In this document: piece by piece, positions 59,501 through 64,000 of the stretch
How the letters are laid out: each line of letters begins with the position of its first letter
Numbering within the stretch: position 1 is the stretch's first letter
NCBI RefSeq assembly: GCF_018812025.1
Contig: NC_063054.1
Span: forward strand, 23,713,142 to 23,777,141
DNA from: Megalobrama amblycephala
Lineage: Eukaryota > Chordata > Actinopteri > Cypriniformes > Xenocyprididae
Length of the DNA stretch: 64,000 bases
Direction of reading: 5' to 3'
Position numbers and translations under genes: made by a program
Notes under the pieces: model-generated
Told to the model about the DNA's origin: nothing
What the model saw: only the letters and a program-made list of their open reading frames with translations
Databases searched by the model: none

Positions 59501-62500
59501 GCTCTACTTTCAGGGTAGCGAGAAAGTGCTTGAGTGTGTATATGTGTAGATAACTAATCCAGTGGGTGTTTGAGAAAATAGAGTTGTTAGAATGACCGTT
59601 TGTTTGTGCGTCTTTAGATAATACGCTCGGTCTCACTTAACAGCCATGACCGTGTGTGCTGCAGATAGCAGCGAATGGCTTAAGGGAACATTTTAGCTTC
59701 AAAACCTGTGAATTGGGGACCGGCACTTTTGAAGAAACACTGTGTATCATACCTAGAGCCAGTGCATCTGGGCTTTTGGAGGTGACAGTGAGAGTGACGA
59801 TGAAATGAGATCTGGAGGAGTCCATGTGCACCAGGGTGGGACTGTGAGATCTTAGTTTCAACACAGAATTGATCAGCTGCATCACCTCTGCAGAGCTCCG
59901 CACCAACCTGACACACAAACACATGCAGACCTTTGACAGTCACATGCACATGGAGCTCAAAGTACAATGAAAAAGCAGGTCGAACAAACAAAACAAATGC
60001 AGATGAGTACACTCTAATGCAAAACACATGCATTAACACAGACCAGCAAAGGGGAGAAAATGTCTTAAACATCAAATATTTAAATTTATTAAAACTACTG
60101 TGGATTTCATAGGTCAATCAATATTATTTAAATTTCTAACATGACATAGGCAAAAAAATGCAACAAAATATATGCAAAGCATCTTCTCTTCCTTTTTGAA
60201 AGTGGTTAATCTGGTCAATTTGTTAACATTAGTTACACTTTAGGTGTCATGAAACCTCAAAGAACCTTTAACAATTTAGGTTAATGTTGATGTCTACATA
60301 TGCTAAAACATTAAAACATTTACATGTTGTATAATAATTAGTTAGTATATTATGAATGAACCTAATTTCACAAGAACAATAGTAGATTTATAATTATTAA
60401 GAGTAACTTAGATTAACTAGGGTAACCATATGTGCCATTTTCCCAGGACACGTCCTGTCCATGATTTCTAAGTTGCATAAAATGTAGTTTTGGTCTTGTT
60501 TTCATATTTGCGGAAGGTAGCCTAATGATTAAAAAAATATTTTACCAATAGCGTGCATTACACATAATCGACCAATCGTGGCTTGCGAGAAGGCTGGATC
60601 TACAGAGAACGGTCAAAGCATTGCAAATACAACATTTTAATGTATTGCGTGAAGACTGTCAATAAGAACAGTGGCTTGCACAGACCTCCGTTTAGAAATC
60701 GCATTCAGGGGGCACATCGACCACTTTCACGATTAAAGAGGCAAGGGCTCAAGCCATTTTAGGCAATTTAGAAATCCTGGACAGGATGCGTCCTGGGAAA
60801 ATGGCACATATGGTCACCCTAGATTAACGAATGCTTTAAAAATAATTGTTAGTTTATGATACCTAATGCATTAACTAATTGAACCTTATTATAAACCTTT
60901 AAAAGTTGATAACTTACTTTGTTATCCTAACTATGCATGATTACATGGTTAGTTAAATTTTATTATTTTAAATTTATTTAAAAAAACGTGTGATATGATA
61001 TATCTTCATGCTGACTGCTGTGACTCACTCATGTGTTAGGCAGGGCACCTCACTGGTGCCTGTGCTGGTGGTGATGACCTCTCTCTTCACCCCAACTGTC
61101 ACCCCGTTTTCATCTCTGGCCAGCAGGTCCAGAACTTCATTATTATAGACCTCCACCACTGACATCTCCACCATATGACTGTCCGCTGGCTTCTCAGAGA
61201 TCAGCCTGTGACATATATCAATACAGGCAGACAGTCAGGTATCCTGCGTGTAATAACGTATAGTGATTTTAACTGTGCTGTGAGAAGGATGTTACTTGAA
61301 TAGCTCATTGGCAGCTTTTGGAATGATGCCCTGTTGAGAGTCCTGCACTGCAGCTGTGGGCGCCTCAGGCTGGGAGCCAATCATTGTGTGTGTCTTTCCA
61401 CTGCCCGTCTGACCGTATGCCATGATACATACATTATACCTGAAATGAAAAGACAGATTTATAGTATAAGTATTATAATACTTACACAAAGCATGACTTT
61501 GTTGGCAGTGTTTTGCCAAATTCGGTGACCTAAACAAATCTGTGACTAGAGCTCTCTGTTGATTAAATGTTTAAGAGTTTTCTGCCTCATATTCTCAGGT
61601 GTTTTAGGTTGTTTTTCCTTGCAACTATTTCCCTTTGTTGGGTTGCCACTACTTTCTTTATTCTTGTTTCCTTTTATTTTTTCTTTATTTTCTTTTCTTT
61701 TAGAGTTTTTATTTTCTGTAATGCTATTTCAGAATAATATACTTTTTTAAAAAAGCACTATAAATAAATGAGTAAATGAAGTGTTGTAAATTTTTCCAGA
61801 TCACAGCAAGTAATATAATATATTATATAATTTTTTTAATTAAAAAATATATTATAAATAACAATCAATTAATAATAACATCCGGATGGACTAGATTGTT
61901 TTATTAATGTATTACATGCATAAATAACAATAAGAATTGTAAAATTATGTCATAATGGTAGAGCAAGCAATAGCACTTGGACAGCTTGTCTAAAAAAATT
62001 ATTAGTAAATAAGTAGGGATGCACCGATATGAAAATTTTGGCCGATACCGATAACCGATAATTCTTTATATTTTAAAGCCGATAACCGATATATTAGCCG
62101 ACAATCATATTTCAAGCAATTCAAAACCATAATGGTGGATAGTGTGTATCTGAAGTGTCTCAGCTGAAGGAAATCCATCCATTATTTATCGGCTTTAATA
62201 TATCGTCCAAATTTTCTTATCGGACCAATAACGATAACATTAAAAATGAACATATATCGGCAGATATGCTGATATGGTAGCTGATATATCTTGCATCCCT
62301 ATAAATAAGTAAATGAATATATCATACTCCCAAACCACATTCATGATATAGTAAAACCACATTCAACCTCTAGTCACAGATTTGTCTAGGTTACTGATTT
62401 TGAGGCACAACAGTGGAACAAAAATAGACAAAGTAACTGCCACTAATGTGTGTAAAATGTAATTTAGTCAATGTTAATAAAATTATATATATAAGCTTCT

Positions 62501-64000
62501 TTAGTCACTTGATTACAGCATCTTCCCTAAATTAATAATTAAACTTGTTTGTATTAAATAGGATACTCACCCATCAAGTAGAGAGGTTAGAAGGGGTTTC
62601 ACCTCCTCAAACACAGTTTCTTGGCTGTCTTCTGGACCATGTACTCTGCAAATCAAACAAAAAATGGACACTCTCTACATCACCCACCACCAAAGCCCCT
62701 GTTTCAAATGTTCACATTTTATGCAGTGTTCAAATACCTCTCAAACTCAAATATTTTGCTCATTACAGGACTTGAGGGTTTGGCGCAATTCACAAAAACA
62801 GAGTCCTGCAAAACAAGGGTGGTCAGAGATGATTATTCCAGCATGTAGGGTGTAGTGCTGGGCCATTACAGTTTTATAAAGCCCATAAACACTACATATA
62901 ATCAATTTACTCACATCATTGATGGCCTGCACCACTGCTTCACATGATGAAGACCTTAAAAAGAAAATGAGATTAAATGAGATTTAGTACACCTACAAGA
63001 TATACAGCATTCCTTAAAGGATTAGTCCACTTTTTAATACACTTTTCCTGATAAATTTACTCACCCCCATGTCATCCAAGATGTTCATGTCTTTCTTTCG
63101 TCAGTCGAAAAGAAATGAAGGTTTTTGAGGAAAACATTCCAGGATTATTCTCCTTACAGTGGATTTCAATGGCTACCAACAGGTTGAAGGTCAAAATTAC
63201 AGTTTCAGTGCAGCTTCAAGAGCTTTAAACGATACCAGTTGAGTAATAAGGGTCTTATCTAGCGAATCGATTGGTCATTTTCGAAAAAAATACAACCGTT
63301 CATGCTTTATAAACAAAATACTTTCCGCTTCCGCGTTCTTCATAACGCTTACGCTGAATGTCCTACGCCTTCCCTATTCAAGTTACGGAAAAAAACGAAA
63401 CTGGCGGCGCGTTCGTTCCGTAAGTAGAATAGGGAAGGCGTAGAACATTCAGCGTAAGCGTTATGAAGAATGCGGAAGCGGAAAGTACGTTCAATGCGAT
63501 ATTTTGTTTATAAAGCATAAACGGTTGTATTTTTTCCGAAAATGACCGATCGATTCACTAGATAAGACCCTTATTACTCAACTGGTATCGTTTAAAGCCC
63601 TTGAAGCTGCACTGAAACTGTAATTTTGACCTTCAATCTGTTGGTAGCCATTGAAATCCACTGTAAGGAGAAAAATCCTGGAATGTTTTCCTCAAAAACC
63701 TTCATTTCTTTTCGACTGACGAAAGAAAGACATGAACATCTTGGATGACATGGGGGTGAGTAAATTTATCAGGAAAAGTGTATTTAAAAGTGGACTAATC
63801 CTTTAAGATTGTGGTTTCTGTATAAAATATTTTTTATTTAAATTGCATCATTTTTTTACTATTAATTTAATCGAACTGTTGTAAATGAATAATTTTATTA
63901 ATTTAATATGCATTAATCTACCACTTTTCTTTCAATATGTATTTAGATTGCATTACCCATTGATTGTCGGGGATCCTGGGATGTGATCAAAGTTCAGAAT
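56427..64000 (-). CDS. kif25: kif25-like kinesin motor gene, 3' part, ten exons
   Basis: Minus-strand exons 64000-63957 (partial), 62954-62915, 62805-62738, 62645-62571, 61439-61296, 61205-61029, 59907-59753, 58888-58640, 58437-58282 and 56578-56427 join with matching phases to 419 residues plus stop. The kinesin motor is clear: P-loop [25 protein letters not shown], switch I region DSSRSH, switch II DLAGSE, then [31 protein letters not shown] and a short basic tail. The motor ends almost at the C-terminus with no coiled coil after it, as in KIF25. KIF25 is an atypical kinesin-14-related motor reported to act on centrosome positioning. The 5' exons lie beyond the window. Identification rests on remembered family features; another kinesin-14-like motor is the main alternative. 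Confidence 0.83.
57007..57973. mobile_element. TTAA-flanked non-autonomous transposon, copy 3 (967 bp)
   Basis: Full-length sister of copy 1, in the same orientation, within the last intron of kif25. TTAA is at 57003-57006 and 57974-57977. The inner ends AGGTGCCATCGAACG and (complemented) AGGTGCCCTCGAATG pair at 13 of 15 positions, which defines a terminal inverted repeat of at least 15 bp. Confidence 0.8.
58282..58437 (-). CDS. kif25: kif25 exon, relay helix region
   Basis: The acceptor is GTGTTTAG and the donor GTGAAT. It encodes [40 protein letters not shown] and [23 protein letters not shown] and [11 protein letters not shown] are standard kinesin microtubule-binding and relay motifs. 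Confidence 0.95.
58640..58888 (-). CDS. kif25: kif25 exon with Ser/Pro insert and switch II
   Basis: The acceptor is TGTTGCAG and the donor GTAAGA. It encodes [20 protein letters not shown], a Ser/Pro/Arg-rich stretch with repeated HSPCPSPR, then [20 protein letters not shown] is switch II. Most kinesins have only a short link here, so about 60 residues are inserted. The DNA holds a 24-bp unit repeated twice (58711-58758). Confidence 0.92.
59753..59907 (-). CDS. kif25: kif25 exon with switch I
   Basis: The acceptor is GTGTCAG and the donor GTATGA. It encodes [20 protein letters not shown], then [22 protein letters not shown] is the switch I signature. The preceding position that is normally Asn in kinesins (MN..SSRSH) reads His here. 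Confidence 0.94.
60418..60820. mobile_element. 403-bp element with long inverted ends and 8-bp duplication
   Basis: The duplication AGATTAAC is at 60410-60417 and 60821-60828. The inverted ends are about 38 bp, sharing CCATATGTGCCATTTTCCCA. The flanking duplication suggests a hAT-type element. It lies in the kif25 intron between 59907 and 61029. Confidence 0.8.
61029..61205 (-). CDS. kif25: kif25 exon, motor core strand [11 protein letters not shown]
   Basis: The acceptor is GTCACAG and the donor GTGAGT. It encodes [40 protein letters not shown] and [24 protein letters not shown]...DLL is a near-universal kinesin motif. Confidence 0.94.
61296..61439 (-). CDS. kif25: kif25 exon with the ATP-binding P-loop
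   Basis: The acceptor is CATTTCAG and the donor GTAACA. It encodes [20 protein letters not shown] then an extended loop ([16 protein letters not shown]) and [20 protein letters not shown] is the kinesin Walker A motif, intact, so ATP binding is expected. Confidence 0.95.
62014..62301. mobile_element. 288-bp hAT-like element with 8-bp duplication
   Basis: It begins TAGGGATGCACCGATA and ends TTGCATCCCTA, flanked by the exact duplication TAAATAAG (62006-62013 and 62302-62309). The interior is full of CCGATA/TATCGG words in both orientations, a subterminal-repeat pattern. It lies in a kif25 intron. Confidence 0.8.
62571..62645 (-). CDS. kif25: kif25 exon, pre-P-loop helix
   Basis: The acceptor is ATTTGCAG and the donor GTGAGT. 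It encodes [20 protein letters not shown] then SLLDG. This matches the kinesin pattern QEEVFEEV.PL..S.LDGYN immediately before the P-loop exon. Confidence 0.9.
62738..62805 (-). CDS. kif25: kif25 exon, [12 protein letters not shown]
   Basis: The acceptor is TTTTGCAG and the donor GTATTT. It encodes [20 protein letters not shown] then FER across the junction, with the FEFERV pattern usual just before the 'VFDEV' helix region of kinesins. Confidence 0.82.
62915..62954 (-). CDS. kif25: kif25 exon, [13 protein letters not shown]
   Basis: A 40-bp exon with acceptor CTTTTTAAG and donor GTGAGT. It reads [14 protein letters not shown] across the junction and ends in phase 0, as the next exon requires. 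It precedes the P-loop by about 60 residues, consistent with the N-terminal motor strands. Confidence 0.7.
63018..63802. mobile_element. 785-bp foldback element (giant palindrome), TTAA-flanked
   Basis: The two halves are almost perfect reverse complements over about 390 bp each. The start AGGATTAGTCCAC matches the end GTGGACTAATCCT, and internal blocks such as ATGTCATCCAAGATGTTCAT, CTTCCCTATTC and CTTACGCTGAATG recur inverted. TTAA lies at 63014-63017 and 63803-63806. The symmetry centre is near 63405. It lies in a kif25 intron and codes for nothing. Confidence 0.85.
63957..64000 (-). CDS. kif25: kif25 exon, truncated by the window edge
   Basis: On the minus strand, [14 protein letters not shown] is followed by GG and the donor GTAATG. 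The two leftover bases match the next exon's single base. It is supported by phase and donor but is short and has no distinctive motif. Confidence 0.55.

Larger units (their letters stand above)
58889..61028 (-). other. kif25: kif25 introns with A+T-rich and transposon DNA
   Basis: The intron 58889-59752 holds A+T-rich simple sequence (59095-59300). The intron 59908-61028 holds the 403-bp element at 60418-60820. No further exon is required by phase. Confidence 0.7.

Noticed and set aside
1..64000. CRISPR arrays, bacterial operons or integrated viral genes
   Set aside because: No regularly spaced repeats of that kind, no prokaryotic gene structure and no recognisable reverse transcriptase, integrase or capsid frames were found.

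Overview
This is a 64-kb piece of a vertebrate nuclear genome, almost certainly from a teleost of the carp/zebrafish type (cyprinid). The evidence is spliced genes with vertebrate orthologues, A+T-rich non-coding DNA, long (TG)n, (TA)n and (GATA-free) homopolymer tracts, and dense short DNA transposons of kinds common in cyprinids. The species cannot be fixed from the sequence alone. No prokaryotic, organellar or viral gene was seen.

Layout. (1) Positions 1-7.7 kb: repeat-rich DNA without a recognised exon, either upstream of or within nhsl1. (2) 7.9-48.4 kb, plus strand: nhsl1 (Nance-Horan syndrome-like 1, probably the nhsl1b copy), read here as two alternative first exons (a TATA-associated one at 7999-8323 and a short one at 29053-29107), both in the same splice phase, joining seven shared exons between 32654 and 48352. 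The short form is 1546 residues and the long form 1636. A 3' UTR runs to a polyadenylation signal near 49.76 kb. (3) 49.8-53.4 kb: intergenic, mostly mobile-element DNA. (4) 53.4-55.6 kb, minus strand: hebp2, a complete SOUL-family haem-binding protein gene with four coding exons (193 aa) and a probable non-coding first exon. It lies tail-to-tail with nhsl1. (5) 56.4-64.0 kb, minus strand: the 3' part of a kinesin motor gene that best fits kif25. Ten exons in continuous frame give 419 residues, and the 5' end lies beyond the window.

How the genes relate. They do not form an operon-like unit. NHSL1 acts on the Scar/WAVE-Arp2/3 actin machinery, HEBP2 is a small tetrapyrrole-binding protein, and KIF25 is a microtubule motor. 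To my knowledge NHSL1 and HEBP2 are also neighbours in mammals, so that pair is probably conserved synteny.

Mobile DNA is the most striking non-genic content. At least four sequence families of non-autonomous elements are each bounded by TTAA and begin with AGG, including a 785-bp near-perfect palindrome. Three are flanked by or associated with 8-bp duplications and look hAT-like, one has a TTA duplication, and three cases of one element inserted inside another can be read directly. All exon joins below were checked by hand for GT/AG sites and for phase. None has been tested by RNA or database search.
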